DNA of 64,000 nt from Pithys albifrons albifrons (Eukaryota; Chordata; Aves; Passeriformes; Thamnophilidae), in assembly GCF_047495875.1 (NCBI RefSeq), contig NC_092459.1, positions 96,257,560 to 96,321,559 of the forward strand, given 5' to 3'. The notes under the pieces were generated by a model that was not told the DNA's origin, searched no databases, and worked only from the letters and a program-made list of their open reading frames with translations. This document shows positions 1 through 13,222 of this stretch, piece by piece; the stretch's first letter is position 1; the number at the start of each line of letters is the position of its first letter. The position numbers and the translations under genes are program-made.

Positions 1-3000
1 ACTCTTTAGGATGCAAAAATGCAAGTAACAGCAAGCAGGATGATCCAAAATAAGAAACATGTATGTAGGGGGTTTGGGGGTTGTTTTTGTTGTTGGATTT
101 TTTTATGGGATAATTTTGCTATTGTGTTAAAAAATGAGTGATATAACCCACACTCGGTTATCTGATAAACTAAGCTGTAGACAAAGAAAGATCAATGTGA
201 AAAGAGACAGCTTTTGAAACGGTCTATTTTTAAAGTATTTGAAAAAGTAAATATTGTTTTAACACAGGAAGTTGAATTAGAGATTAGTGCCGCTTTTCCC
301 ACAGACTATGCATTCAAATTTTAGATTAGCAATTTTTATTTAATCTTTTGTTAGCCAGTACTTGAAAAGTATTTCAGTAGTAGGAAGCAATGTTAAAATT
401 GTTAACTACAGCTTTCCACTTTCTACCCAGCCAGCACTGTACCAATGAAGCATATTTTCTATTGCCAGTGTCAGTAGAGCTGTGTCAATCTATTACTGAT
501 GCCTCAGGACAGAATAAGCATATCTGGGCAGGGGAGTGGCAGAGAGAAGCCAAGAGTTCAAAATTGCATATACAGATTCTGTTAGAAACTAAGTAATAAA
601 TAAGCTTTGCTACAACTACTATTTTAAACTCTGATCAATCTCTGCTCTTTTTACTTGGAAGGGTTTAACAAGTAACTTCTGTGCTGTAGATGAGTTTCAA
701 ATAAAAAACCTTAAGAGGATCCTAGTCATCAGATCTGAAAACACATGGAGAACAATTGTTTTCTTGCTGCATAATGACTCTATTTTCCCCAAGTCACAGA
801 ACAAATCAGATTCAACATCTGATGATCACTATATTAACATGAAAGGAGACAAGTATTAAGGATTCAACAAGCGGCTTTTTAGTAGCTCAAACAGTGACAC
901 AGACTTGCCAAAATTAATTGAAACAAAAGGTCTGAAAATACATTTTAGATAATCACATAACAATGTACACTTTCTCTCTGCTCCCTCCATTTAAAATACA
1001 GCACAACCACTGATTCAGAATTTTCACAAACTACTTGTAATCATGTAAATTACGGATGAGATGTAGATGTCAAATGAAAGATCCCTTCTGAATAAGGTCT
1101 CTGTGCTTCACTAGTCAAAGAATAAGCAGATACCCACAAAAATGAAGGGGGAAGCTGTTACTAATGTACAATTATTAGTTCTGTATTATGCTATCAGCTG
1201 CCTATTAAATTCAAGTCTTTTGAACTGATTATATCTGAAGAATTTTGCACCATTTTTCACCACTCAATACTGGGACTTGTAAGTAATTCTCAAACTTAAT
1301 GCAAGAATACATTTGTTCTACAACAACTGATCAGCTCTGCTGGGACTGAAAGGTTAAAAATCCAATCCTCTGTCTTTTTTAGGTGATGATTTACATAAGA
1401 AGAAAGCCATTATTCTTGCCCTCTGAATGCCTCATCACAAAAATTCATGTATCCAGTTAAGGGATTTTTGCAAATAAAGTCTCATCTTTTCTTTCAAGGC
1501 TTAGCTTCTTTTCATGGTCAAGGAGCCATAAAATTCTGCCTTTGAGTCCTGTCATTATTGCTCCCCACAACCTTACTCCAGGCCCTTCCCCTCCTCCTCT
1601 GTGCCCTGTTTCCTTCCCTCCATGACAAAGTCCTTCAGAAGTGGTCATTCAACTATTCCTTTGTACTGTAACTCTCCAACACTCTTTTTGATGACAATTC
1701 ACTGTAAGGTTCAATTTGCCTTCTCTGATAATCACTGCTTTTCTCTAGAGCATTCCTACTAACCATCTTACCAGCCAGTCTTTGCCATAGATCTAAACTG
1801 TGCTGTTAATTGAACACAGACCAAAGCTGACTTTGGAGGACAGTGTTTAGGTAGGTTATTTTTGGGAAAAGCTGAACGAAACAGTTTTTGCAGTAGCTCC
1901 CTTAACCACATTTTCCTAGAGATGGGCCAGCAGAGGACTAGGGGAGGCTGCTCATAAAGTTCATAGTGGTGCCCTGTACACTTTAGTGTCCAGGCCTCAA
2001 GCTAAGGATGGAAAGGCCAGGGAGATTACTGAACAATGGCATAGATGAGGATGTCAACAAACACAATATAAGGGAAAGATAAGTGCCCTTCATACATTAT
2101 AAAATGCACTCGGAAGTCCAGCAGAAGAGTGGCAATCCAACCCACCACTGGCATAATTATCTGACCTACAGAAAAGAGGTACATATGGCACAATAAGTAG
2201 CAACTCGAAGAAACAGAATAGCTAATATCAAGACTCAAGCAGGTCACCTAGAGAAGCTCAGAGAGATGACAGATTTTTTCTTTTGATCAGTCCTGATTCC
2301 AAGAACCACAAGTCCCATGAGACATGGTCATCAAGCTAGAAAGGCATATATCTCTGAGTATTGATGATAAATCTTCAAGGGTATGCATTTCAGTGGAAAG
2401 AAAAAGAAGTTTGCAGTTCTGAAATGTCAGATTAGGAGCAATATTGATGGTTTATTCTATGCTGCCACTGAATATCACATGATGATTTGCTTACAGGTGC
2501 AACAACAATGAACCTCTCAAGATATATGGGCCATCTATGATCACAGCAAGGATATAGCTAAAACCCAGGAGAAAGGAAAGAGGAGAGGTTCAGGAGGAAA
2601 GTATTTTGGCTTTTACTCAGGAAGCAGAAGACAAAAGCCAGAGCCATTCTTTGAAATGCTGTCAGTATCACAAAGGGTCAGACAATCAAGGCAGTGTGAT
2701 TCTGCCCATGAATGGTGCATGGAAAAAAGATTTAGGTCAATTCAGAATTGAGACACTTTTCTGAATGAATAGAATCAAAGAAGGGTCAACTGCTCCTATA
2801 TCCAAATAGAGCCAGTTTATTTGTGTATCAAATTAGGAAAGAAACCAAAAGTTGGGTGGAAAAAAATAAAGTATCTAAACCAGGAATTTCCTAACTAAGC
2901 ATGCATGTAAACTGTACATTGTGACAAAATATGCCTATCTTTGAAACCTAAAGCCTAAGATGTTTGAACCTGAATGTCAGAAATTACATAGATCATACTG

Positions 3001-6000
3001 CTGAAAAAGTATTGCTATACCTTAAAGGAAGTTGAAATTTTGACAAAGTAAATGAGCTAACTGTATTAAAACATATTAAAAAGCTGGTATTCCAGCTTAT
3101 TTTTAAAATAAAAAAGAGCACCTTTAGATGCAATGGAAGATCAGAAAAGCAGCTGAAACAAAAAGCAAAGCAAAACAAAAACTCAGCCTATTTTCAATTA
3201 ACCCTTCACAGAGCAAAGAATAGTGTGGAAATGAAAATTATAGGTATGATGCATGACCAGGTCTTGGACCATTTCTTCTGAGAATCCATAAAATCAAGTC
3301 TGTACTGAGTGAATTGGTTGGAAAAGCACATGGATTAATGCTGTATACTGCAAAAGGCAACGTGACTTTTTGGGGAAAAAAAAAAAACAAGATTCAATTT
3401 GAATTCTTTGAAGTAAAGGTGTATGTGTAAAGGAAGAACTGACTAATTTAATACATTGGCTTTATAGAAAGGTTTCAAACTTGGGAGAGATTAAATGGTC
3501 ACATTTTACACTGACAGCAGTTTATTGGTACCTCCAACAATCTCTCTTACTTAACATTTTGAATAGGCTTGAAAACAGTGGCTAGTGAGGTGAAAAAGGA
3601 TGGAGTGAATGCATCCAGACAGTAAAAGTCAAAGTTTACTCTGAAGTTACAAAAGATTTCATAATTGTTAAGGAACAGACAACAAAGTAGCAGATTAATG
3701 TATTAACCACAAGGAAGTAGACATGAAAAAATATTCTTAGCCACGTAAACATAACACTAAATTCTGAACTGTCACTGCTCCAAGTGGTCTGGCAGTTATT
3801 TTAGAGAGTCATTCACTAATGAGTAAAGAGGTAACACATTCCTCATTGGGAAAGAAATGAAAAATAAACCCATAAAACTTTACTGTTTGGAAGTTTAAGG
3901 TACAAAGTCCCTCGAATAACAAGTGGAGTTCTGACCACTGAATCGCCATATAATTCCAAAGGTTCCAAAAAGGTCAGTGAGGATGAACGAACTGCAGAAT
4001 GGTTTCAATATAAGGAGAGATCTCGTTTATAAACAATTAAAATATGTGATCGAGTTCTATAGCCAAAATACCATACAGCGTAAGAATGATAAATAGAAAG
4101 AAACTGCCAAAAGTAACTGGCAAAAAGAAATTGGCAGGCAGTAGATGTAAAATAAAGAACGCTTTCATACAGCCACAATTCTGTACGAGGAAGCCATTGC
4201 CACACAAGTGCCATGCCAAAATATAAATTACATATATGCCACTATATAAGAAAAAGAACTAGACTATTAAAATAAAAACAGGTCAGTTAGTGGCTATTCA
4301 ATACAGCCTGGCTTTAGAAGCTTCAAAACCACTAACTGTCAGAAAACAGGTCAGCAATATATCTAAAAGAAAGCTCTGCCTGGACATCTACTCTTCTTCC
4401 GCACTCCAAGACAAAGTATCTAGACAGACTGTCCAACTGATATAGCAGTCGTTAAATGATGCAAAAATTACAGCATTATTGAGCTGAGGCATTGGAAAGA
4501 GATACGTGGACAGGAGTTCCTTCACCTCTTTCCCCCTCTTCCATTCCAGAACATTCAACCTTCCAGCCAAGCTGACAAATTGTACAGTGCCAGGAAATAC
4601 TCTTTTCTTCCATGAAAAGATGATACATGTGAAGTCTTACCACAAGATGCCTCCTGCGGATTGCCACCAGCACACATGGACTTTGTGTTGTATGAGATCT
4701 AAGCATGTCTTTTATGTCACCCTCCATTTGCTGCATGCACAGACGTTAAAGCAAGATGCAAGTAAGAGGATTGACACACAAATAATTGAGGCAGCACAAG
4801 GGACAACCTGAAATTTTCATCTTCCATTTCTTGATCAGACTTCTGACTTGAGTCTGTCTTTCAGCTTCAAAAACCTGAAATTTAATAACTACTTAAAAAC
4901 AAAGATGCAAATGGAAACCAAAACAAAACAGAAAACCAGGAAACTTTGGCTGTACTCATGATTTTAGACTCACTAAAAGAAAATTATAGTATCTTGTGAG
5001 AACATTTACTTAGCAGCTAGCACACCACAAAGAGGGAAGAAGGACAATAGTTCACAATATCTGTGACCAATCCTTCCCAATAAAGACTTTGAAACCAGTT
5101 GTCGGTTTTCTGCTCACACACTGTACATTACACCAAGAACTGCCTGCTAGAGGACCTTCTGCCCATGCTGCAAATGGTGTACTCTAGATGGTGAAACTCC
5201 ACTGTACAGCTTCAAGCTTAGTCTCCCCAAAAAGGAATCAAATTGAAGCATATTAGCAGGGTTTTTCAGTAGACAGAAGGCAAACCTGTATCAACAAGAA
5301 CCCTTTCTATGCAGAAAACTGATAATGTAACTCTGTGTCAATGTTTTATACCAACAGCTGTATCAAGTACACAGAGACACTTCCAAACTCCAAGTTTCTC
5401 CCAACATAAATGTATAAGTGAAAGAGTACTCATACAGCTGCAAAAGTGTTCCTAAAGTTCTACCAATACATGACTGAACCCACTAAAATACATAAACATG
5501 TATTTAAGACATTAGTTCAGAAGCAAGGTCTATCTAGCTTAATATTTTTTTATGTATCTTCCAATAGTACTCCATATTTGCAGCAGTCTGAAAATAGTTG
5601 ACTCTAATGACCAGCTTAATTCACAGGATGTTGTTAAACAACATACAGCTCTTTCAGTTCTTCTAATTCCAGTCATGCAACCTTTACTATTATTCTGAAT
5701 ATTGCATCTGAATACATAAAGAACACCTTTCAAAACATTCTCCTCTAAGAAGCAGGCAAGTTACTTCCATTTGGTATGACATACCTTTTAGAATAATATG
5801 CCACCACAATCTTAAACATATTTTTTAAAAAACATATGCTTAAAATTATATTTTAACTGTAACTACACATGACAGAAACAGATATATTGCATGTTACAAT
5901 GGTCACTAGAAGCTGATTCTCAGCTATTAATTATTCCTAAAAAGGAAATTATAATATGCTTAGGAAGACTCAGTTATTTGCTAATTAAATACCAACAACA

Positions 6001-8959
6001 CCTCTGCCCAACCCCCCCCTTTCCAGAGTAGCACAAATCATTATTTTTCTCTACTTTATTCAATGTTATCTAGTTAAAAAAAATAAATAAATTGAAAAAG
6101 TGCATCAGATGCCAAAAAAATAAAAAAACAACCTAAGAACTCAGGATGCTTAAAGATTTGAGACTAGGGAGAAAAATTAAGGCAAATAATTCTTAGCATG
6201 GTGCTTTCATTATTAAAAATACAATTTAATTGGCTGGAACATATTTTTGTGCAAGGAAACAAACTGTTTGTAAAACAAATTCAAAATTGATGGTTTTCAA
6301 ATCTTGTCTGAAACTCTCCAGACACATCAGGCATAGCTTCTGCAAATCATTCAACACTACCTCCTCTCAACAATGGCTATACAAAGGCTTAATTCCATTC
6401 CTACCATGTATACAGAGTCTGGACAGACTTCAGTGGGATTTGTAATAGCAATTGAAAAAAAAAATCACAATTTCCAGAATGTAGTCAAGATGGCATTGAC
6501 AAAACCTGTATTTTGGTTATTCTCTGAAATTAAAATCTTGGCACAGATGAAGTTCCTTGTATTTCCCAGCAGCTGTTAGACCACAAATTTAAATCTGCAA
6601 ATATATTCAAATTCATATTCAGGAAAGAATGGAAGTAATTTAAGAGACAGTATAAGTGAAGAGTAGATAGAGGCATCTAGGAAATATCCCAGTTTCCCAA
6701 GAAGCTGAAGTTAGAACAGAGCTTTCAAATCCACACAGTCAGCATCCAAGTACCCATGGAATAGGAGAAGAAGAGGCAAGAACCACAGTAGGACTTCTGG
6801 ATACAGCACAATAGGAAAAGTTATAGTAACCTCAAAGAACTAAGAGGCTGCAAGTTCAGGGGCATCTGAATGGCCTGCAACCATAGCACCAACCATATGG
6901 AGAGACTGCACCTCCTAAATACATTCCATACACAACTGCAATTAATAGACAAGAAGCTCCAATAAGAACAACTGATGCAAATTCTCCCCTCCCTTCTTGG
7001 GACTGACAAACTAATCCTACTAGATAGTAAGTGATGACTCCACACAGGAGATCAAAGATATTTGTTAAATTAAAATCCTTTCTTGCTGTTTTATGTCCTT
7101 ATTAAACTTACAGACTACACAGTTTAAAAGACCTTGTATTTAGTAATACACACGCAGAGAGGGCATAGAATAAATGTTTGCTTCCCTGTTTTTAAGTCTC
7201 AGGTTCTTTGCTTTTAAAATAAATTTTAAAGTATTCAAAAACTTGTGCAGAAAATAAAAGGATTACTCAAATTGAAAAGGACAAGTTTTCTCTTGATAGT
7301 CAAACAGTTATGATGTAAAGCGGTCTCATTAAATCATAAGTACTTTAACCTTTTCTTGAAAGAACTGGAAGATTTAAAGATTTATAAAGAAATTTTGCCT
7401 AAACTAGGAAATGACTCATATTTGACATGTATTGAAATGATAATGCTGATTTCAATAGGCACTCTAAGAGCATTTTCCTCCCAGGAGAGTAATTCAGTCA
7501 CGGTTACCTCTCTGCATTTAGATTTTAAACTTACTTTCTAAAGCTTTTAATGTGCTAGAGTCTGCCAAAACATGGCAGAGTTACATAGATATGATCAGGC
7601 AAAATAAAGGCTAGTAAAAAGACTATTTTTATAATTGCAGACACTAAATATGAAACAAAAACATCAATCTGACATGTTCTCAAAGAATCTCCTGTTTCAG
7701 CAGCCTTGGCTGTATCTGCAAATTCATGTTTAAATTCCATTCTTCTTAATTGGTTAAATAAATTCTGAAGTATCAAAGGGAAAGTGAAAGACTCTTAACA
7801 GTGAAAATGAATAAGAAAATACTCAATGGTGCTACTGTTACTAAGTGGCATACATCTGATATTGGTTTCACTTCGCAGAGATAATAAGGTACACAACTGG
7901 CCTTAATTATGCATTGCTGTGCTTTCAATTTTTTTTATTTCATTAAAAGTTAAGATTTTAAGACACCAGTTTTTCTGAAGTTACACTTCAGTGCATATCA
8001 GATTCTTTTAAGTCAAGGCTATATATCTTTTACTCCACTGTGTACCTTCAGAGTTTCAATTAATATACACCTAAAAATATGCAGAGAAAAATATCATCAA
8101 ATCAAGATCAAACACACAGAAGGACCCCACAACTTTCTGAAGCCTGAAGGACTTGATCCTCACCAACTGAAACCAACTCGAATAGCAGCAGTAATTTTAA
8201 GGAAGCAGAATTCACAATTTCTGGCCTTATTAAAAACAAAAAAACAAACACCCAAAAAACCCACACCAAACAAAACTGTTTGAAATTGCAAAATGAAAAA
8301 ATAACTTCCTTTATAGATCATAAGCATAGAAAATAAAGGCAGACATCACAGAGAAAAGTCATATTAACTGAAGAGCAGGAAAAAAATTGTCAAAATTCAC
8401 TTTGGTTGCTAATCCACTACAACTTAGCTCAGCAGATCTTTTCAAGTTTGACTTTTCTCAAATGTTTAGTGCATGTAAAGAGCAAAGAAATGAATAGCCA
8501 ATAGCTCTGTCAGCAATATACTGCATATTAAGAAGGCCGCATAAACTATTAAAAAGTATGAAGTTACTCTTAGACTGATGCCATCTCATCTCAAGTAGCT
8601 TTTTTGACAGTCCATTCCAAGACTATTAATGACTCATGTCCATCATCCTGATGGCAGTGGTTGTTATAGGAAAATTGCAGGGAAAATAAGAAGAATAATC
8701 CCATAGTCCACCCTGTAACTATGCATTGATATGAATGACCTCCTTTCCTACTTCAGCAATTTTCTAAAGATTACCTACTTAACAGAAAAACATTGTGAGA
8801 AATTTTGAGTTCTTTTCTTAGCATATTATAATACTAATTTTATTTCATGCCTGTTCCCCTAACCTTTTTGGTCATGTCACTCTTTCTGTATGACATCTTA
8901 CTATCCCTCTTTCTGATTATGTCTGTTAGCAGCTAGTATTATTAATACACTTTTAATAT
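1..8959 (-). other. USH2A: USH2A intron 3, distal part (no exon seen)
   Basis: This is AT-rich intronic DNA downstream of USH2A exon 3 that runs off the window edge. I looked on the minus strand for exon 4 (human c.652-784, around the ISFFING motif) by scanning for its reverse complement and did not find it. Low-complexity T/G or A/C tracts occur at 66-115 and 8230-8278, and A runs at about 3377 and 6115. Nothing else in this stretch can be supported. Confidence 0.75.
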
Positions 8960-9400
8960 TTCTGCCAAGTTCATTAACAAAAATGTAACACAAGGCTGGT
9001 CCAAAGACTAATTCCCAAACAATTCAATAGGATTTTTGCCTTCCCTTTCACCAGGATTATAAGCAAGTTCCTTTGAGCAGTATCTATTGCTAACCCTTCC
9101 CATGAGCATTCCCTTTGACCCCACAACTCATCATAGGTTGTCACATCAATGCTAAACTGAACTCCAGATAGAGGAAATCTGACACATTTACTTTGCCTGA
9201 AAATCAGTTTTCTCATCAAAAAAAAAAGCTAAGAGGTTAGACAGTGATGAGCTATCTATAGTAAATCCATGCTGCATTTTATCCCCTTTTTCATTTAGCT
9301 CCACATCTTTATCTATTTCTTCAAAGAGCTCTTCTAAATCCTCATATGCCACTGTGTCAAGACAAATAGGTCTGCATTGCCAAGATCCTTTTTCCTTCCT
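8960..9400 (-). repeat. Degenerate CR1-like LINE, reverse-transcriptase part (3' segment of a split copy)
   Basis: Read on the minus strand, this DNA still shows CR1 reverse-transcriptase landmarks. WQCRPICL stands for the family's NYRPVSL, MQHGFTIDSSSLSNLLAFF for QHGFTKGRSCLTNLVAFY, and near 8975-9010 the DNA matches the segment encoding PQGSVLGPVLFNIFINDL, with frameshifts and a stop. The real reverse transcriptase would be an RNA-dependent DNA polymerase copying CR1 RNA into the genome; this copy is dead. It is the 3' half of one insertion whose 5' half lies at 9914-10300 on the other side of a later LTR. It lacks the CR1 3' end. The divergence suggests an old insertion. Confidence 0.8.
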
Positions 9401-9913
9401 CTTGGTATGGGCTTTGGCTGGAATGGAGTTAAATTTTTTCACAACACCCTGGATGGTGCTGTGTTCCAAATGTGGGGCTAAAACAGCATTGATAACACTC
9501 TAGTATTTTAGTTATTGCTGAATAGAGCTTGCCCAGTGTCAAGCTTTTCTCTTTTTCCACTTTGACTCCCCATCCCACCTCAGCAGTAAGCCAGGGTTGG
9601 GCCAAGAAACTGGGAAGGGAGAAAGCCGGGACAAAGGGATATTCCACACTGTATAACCTCATGCTTAGCAATAAAATCTAGTGTAGAGGAAGGAATTTGA
9701 GTAGACATGGGTTTCAATTCCAAGGTGGCCTGCTGCTAAGAAACTCACTGAGCAGTGGGAGGTGGTGAGTGATGGCCTTAACACAATTTTTCCCTTTCCA
9801 GACTCCTGTCCTTCATGAGTTTTTCCCACTTTTGCTGTTGCTATCGTCTCTCCCATTCCACTGGCAGGGGCGAGGAGCTGGCTGGTGGGTGGCTGCTGGC
9901 TGGCATCAATGCA
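9401..9913 (+). mobile_element. Old ERVL-type solo LTR inserted into the CR1 copy
   Basis: About 513 bases match the layout of an abundant avian ERVL-type LTR: GGCTGGAATGGAGTTAA near the start, AACAGCATTGATAACAC, TTAGTTATTGCTGAATAG, then AAAGGGATATTCCACAC just before a decayed TATA region (about 9669-9676). The U5 part ends in a GGCTGG-rich stretch and TGCA. Five bases, TTCCT, stand directly before (9396-9400) and after it (9914-9918), as expected of a 5-bp ERVL duplication. The CR1 protein reading resumes across it, so its borders are supported by context. The first two bases (CT for TG) are decayed. I give no family name because it cannot be searched here. Confidence 0.72.
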
Positions 9914-10300
9914 TTCCTAAATACAAGCATTATAGCTCCACCTCTGACTTCATAGATTTGCATAGAATATCTCTTTGTCAAAGGATTTTAGGTACCAGTT
10001 CTTTCAGAATTTTTGGACAATGACCATCTGATTGCAGCTGTATGTACACAGTAAGCTTGCAAGTTCATGATTCTACCTCTTTATGATCACTTTTGTTTTC
10101 ACAAGGTAATTTCTGTTACCCAGGCTGGGTTAGCTCTGCAGCTCTTGTTATTGAAAACAGAAGCAAAGTATTTATTTATTCTTGGAACTTTACTCAAATC
10201 ATCCATAATCTCAAGCACACTTACACTGTACACAGGTCTTGCCTTCCTACACACAAAAAAAAATCATAAGAACTTTTTACCATTTGACAGTTTAATACAG
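9914..10300 (-). repeat. Degenerate CR1-like LINE, 5' segment (endonuclease/RT linker)
   Basis: On the minus strand this reads INKYFASVFNNKS (family NAFFASVFTSK) near 10130-10180. About 50 codons later it reads SDGHCPKILKELVPKIL (family PDGIHPRVLRELADVI) near 9970-10020, then a stop-containing LCKSMKSEVEL (family EKSWKSGEVPEDW). These are the linker and the start of the CR1 reverse-transcriptase domain. The next expected segment is found at 9400 downward, beyond the inserted LTR. The 5' boundary, about 10300, is approximate. Confidence 0.75.
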
Positions 10301-10434
10301 ATCAACATCTTTATAGTTCTAGTTCTATTCCTCCATAGCATTCTCTGTGAATTTGCTTCCTCATTCCCCAGTGCTCACACACTCTGCCATCTCTAACTGA
10401 AGAGATCTTATTTACTCAGATAAGCCTGGGCACT

Positions 10435-10586
10435 ACAGAATCACAGAATCACAGACTAGTCTGAGTTGGAAGGGACCCACAAGGGTCATCGAGTCCAACT
10501 CTGAAGTCATTGGCCCACACAAGGCATTGAACCCATGACCTTGGCATTATTACAACCAAGTTTTAACCAACTGAGCTAATCTCAGG
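10435..10586 (-). repeat. Passerine tRNA-Ile/CR1 SINE (TguSINE1-like), minus copy
   Basis: Read on the minus strand, the element starts CTGAGATTAGCTCAGTTGG (A box of tRNA-Ile). It continues through an anticodon-arm-like AATAATGCCAAGGTCATGGG and a B box (GGGTTCAAT), and ends in a CR1-type tail whose plus-strand form is GTTGGAAGGGACCCACAAGG after ACAGAATCACAGAATCACAG. The head is a pol III promoter and the tail is the recognition end for CR1 machinery. SINEs of this design are known from passerine birds. The copy is full length apart from point changes and has no coding capacity. Confidence 0.9.
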
Positions 10587-13056
10587 GTGTGAGATCCATT
10601 TATTCCTTTAAGAGCAGAAATTTTTCTTAATTTTATTATATTAATTTTAACAACCTCCAGGCCTTTTTTTCCAGTCAATCTCTGGACTCCACAGCTTACT
10701 TTATTTTATTAAAATAGTTCTACTTGTTTGTTCTCTTTAAAACTCAAAAGTGTACTTAGAGAACCAAAGAATCTGACTCTAGTTATTAATGTTCAACATT
10801 ATCCTTGAGACCTACATGTCTGATAACACTCTCATCACTTAAAAAAGCTGGTACATCCAGACTTTCTGCTTCAGCAGCTGCTTGATGAAGAAACCTTTCA
10901 TGCAGAACATATGGGAATGTTTGGGCCCTGCTTTTGTTAGTAGAACTTGAATTTCCCAGCTATAAACTGGAAAATAGGTCTCTGCAATGACACAGTTCTT
11001 AGTAGTAGCTCCCTCTAATGAATTACACATCTAAATCCAAAACCCAAGGATTTAAATTCCTAGATTACCTCAGTAGAATGAATTTACTAGCCTTCTCTTT
11101 CCCTAGAATTATTTTATTCCAAAGAAATTATTTTCAAACTGTGCTGTCCTTTCTTCTTTCATTCCCTCTTATCATTTAATTACTCTTTGGTCCTGTTCCA
11201 CCATTTAGCTTTCACTTTCATCATTCCTGAGCAGGCATATGTTCTTACACCTGAATTCCAAACATACCTGCAATCCTACCATATTTTTTCTCTCTCTAAA
11301 TTCAGTTTCACATCTGTAACCAATAATTCATACTCCTCTGTCATGGTGTCTGTAGCCTAACACCTGTGTGCAAATATTTCAGTTTTTCTCACTGACCATG
11401 GGAACTCCCCTGTTTGTAGGTCCCCAGCTCCTACTGGTTTTGGAGGCCCTAGGCCTGAATCAGTCTCATACATATCACCACATAGTACTATTGTAGTATT
11501 GTAGTATTCCATACGCATGTTACTTTTGCATATTTTTATAGTCTCTCTCATATTCTCATTTTCCATTCATTTCTCCATCTAAATTGGACAGCTTCTAAAA
11601 GAAAACTAGAATAAACAAAAACCCCAAACCTCAGCCTAAAGTTTCATAGCCAGGCCTAGGGCTAAATGGATCATGCTCCATCCACGTCATCTTCAATGGG
11701 AAGCTGAATCCCACAAAGCACAGAACATAAGGTTCTACCCTGAGCTCTGAAACTTAGGAAAGGTATTAAGCCTGCAGTTCCTTTAAGAGTCTAGAAGCTA
11801 TGTCTGCTATGAAACTAACAACCTTCCTCAAAGAAACAAAGGACCAAATTTCATAGGGTGCCACAGGTTTCTTTGCAATGCAGTTCAGGCTCTGTGTGTG
11901 TATTTAACCAGCCCTTTCCCTCTTCGTTTGGCTATCCCAGGCTTTAGCAGTTCCTGAGTAAGTACAAAATGCAGCTGACAGCAACAGCAATAATATAGCA
12001 CCCTTGAGTGTTTGAAGTGTAAAGTTCATTAGTTCTACCTTAAGGTCACTCTTTTAATCCAACAGCCAAAATCTTATTCACACTACTATGTTGCTATCCT
12101 GGAAAAATAAAACTGCAAAAATATAAAGACATCAGCTTAGATACTTCTTACAAGTGAAAAGATCAGCACTAAAAATCCAAATGACAGTCAATACCTTTTA
12201 GCAAGTTTCAAGAAAGCAGCAAGACTATTCTTGATTGTGCTGTAGATCAAATGAAATTTAATAGAATGGATAAAGGAAATGAAGGAAGGAGAAGATAAAC
12301 ATTTCAATACCTGATAATTGTGTTTTATAATTATTAGTTGAACTTGGCTTACAAATAGAATTTACTAGTGTGTCTGTTGGGAATTACAAGACAGGCAAAT
12401 AACTGAATTTTAATTTCTTCTGTGTTTGTTTAATGATTTTGTACATACAGTTTAAATTTTAACAAACTCAATTTTGTTTTATCCTCAGTGGATATTTGTA
12501 CACTTATTAAAAAGTTATGTCAACAGAAGACTTTTAGAACACAGGAACTGTGCTCTAACAATTTTGAATCCTATTTTTTAAATAAGAGGTAATAGCTCTG
12601 TAACTCACTACCTTGACTGATCCTGCACAAACTCACACATTTGCTTATGTGCACTGCAAGAAGATTTTAAAACTAAATGGGACACACCTCTGTAAGATAA
12701 GTACATTAGCATGTATAGTGAGGATGGCATTTCCTTTTTTAGGAAATAATCTTAGATCCAAGACTAACTGGTAATACTAGATATAAGTAGTTTTTCTTCA
12801 CCTCACATACTCAGGTTCTTAAAAGTGAGAATTTTCAGCCTCATTCAGTCTACTTGTTCAGAAGAATGGGAACACCATTTCTTTCCAGTGCTAAATTAGC
12901 AATTGCTAATGAGCTCCCAGATTAAGATACTTACTTATAAGACTCAAGAGTTATCATTTACATCCCCCAATTTATTCTTTTATATTTATATAGTTATATC
13001 ATTCTCACAAAAATGTTGTATTTCAAAAAATATTAAATGGCTTTTATTTTACTCAC
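10587..13056 (-). other. USH2A: USH2A intron 3, exon-proximal part
   Basis: AT-rich intronic sequence immediately downstream of the exon 3 donor. A pyrimidine-rich plus-strand stretch lies at about 11080-11340. I see no exon, RNA gene or clear transposon here. Confidence 0.7.
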
Positions 13057-13222
13057 CTGCACACTAAGATGAATCCATTTCTTCACAAGAATTCTCCCCA
13101 TAGTCTTTACTTTTATTGGTGGCTGCAAACCATTTACTGTGCGATAATAAAACATGGTCTCTTTCTCAGAGATTGTGAGTTTGAACACAGTCTTCCCATC
13201 AATAGCCTTTTCTACCACACAC
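13057..13222 (-). CDS. USH2A: USH2A coding exon 3 (usherin residues 162-217)
   Basis: This 166-base internal exon continues the usherin N-terminal LamG-like region. It begins by completing the Met-162 codon (G, then TGT GTG GTA GAA) after acceptor TTTTCAAAG. It reads CVVEKAIDGKTVFKLTIS, ETMFYYRTVNGLQPPIKV and GRILVKKWIHLSVQ, then ends at the strong donor CAG|GTGAGT. Both boundaries and the length equal human exon 3 (c.486-651), and the reading phase joins exon 2 without a shift. The protein is nearly unchanged from mammals, with conservative differences such as KTMGRI for the human MTLGRI. The frame remains open past the acceptor, which would give a false upstream Met; the splice site makes that irrelevant. 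Identification is by recognition of usherin sequence and is very secure. Confidence 0.97.

Noticed and set aside
9188..9469. 93-residue minus-strand frame that looks charged and protein-like
   Set aside because: It is the fusion of CR1 reverse-transcriptase remnants with antisense LTR sequence, not a host gene.
1..13056. USH2A exon 4
   Set aside because: Scanning for the reverse complement of the ISFFING-coding segment found no match, so the exon probably lies beyond the left edge.
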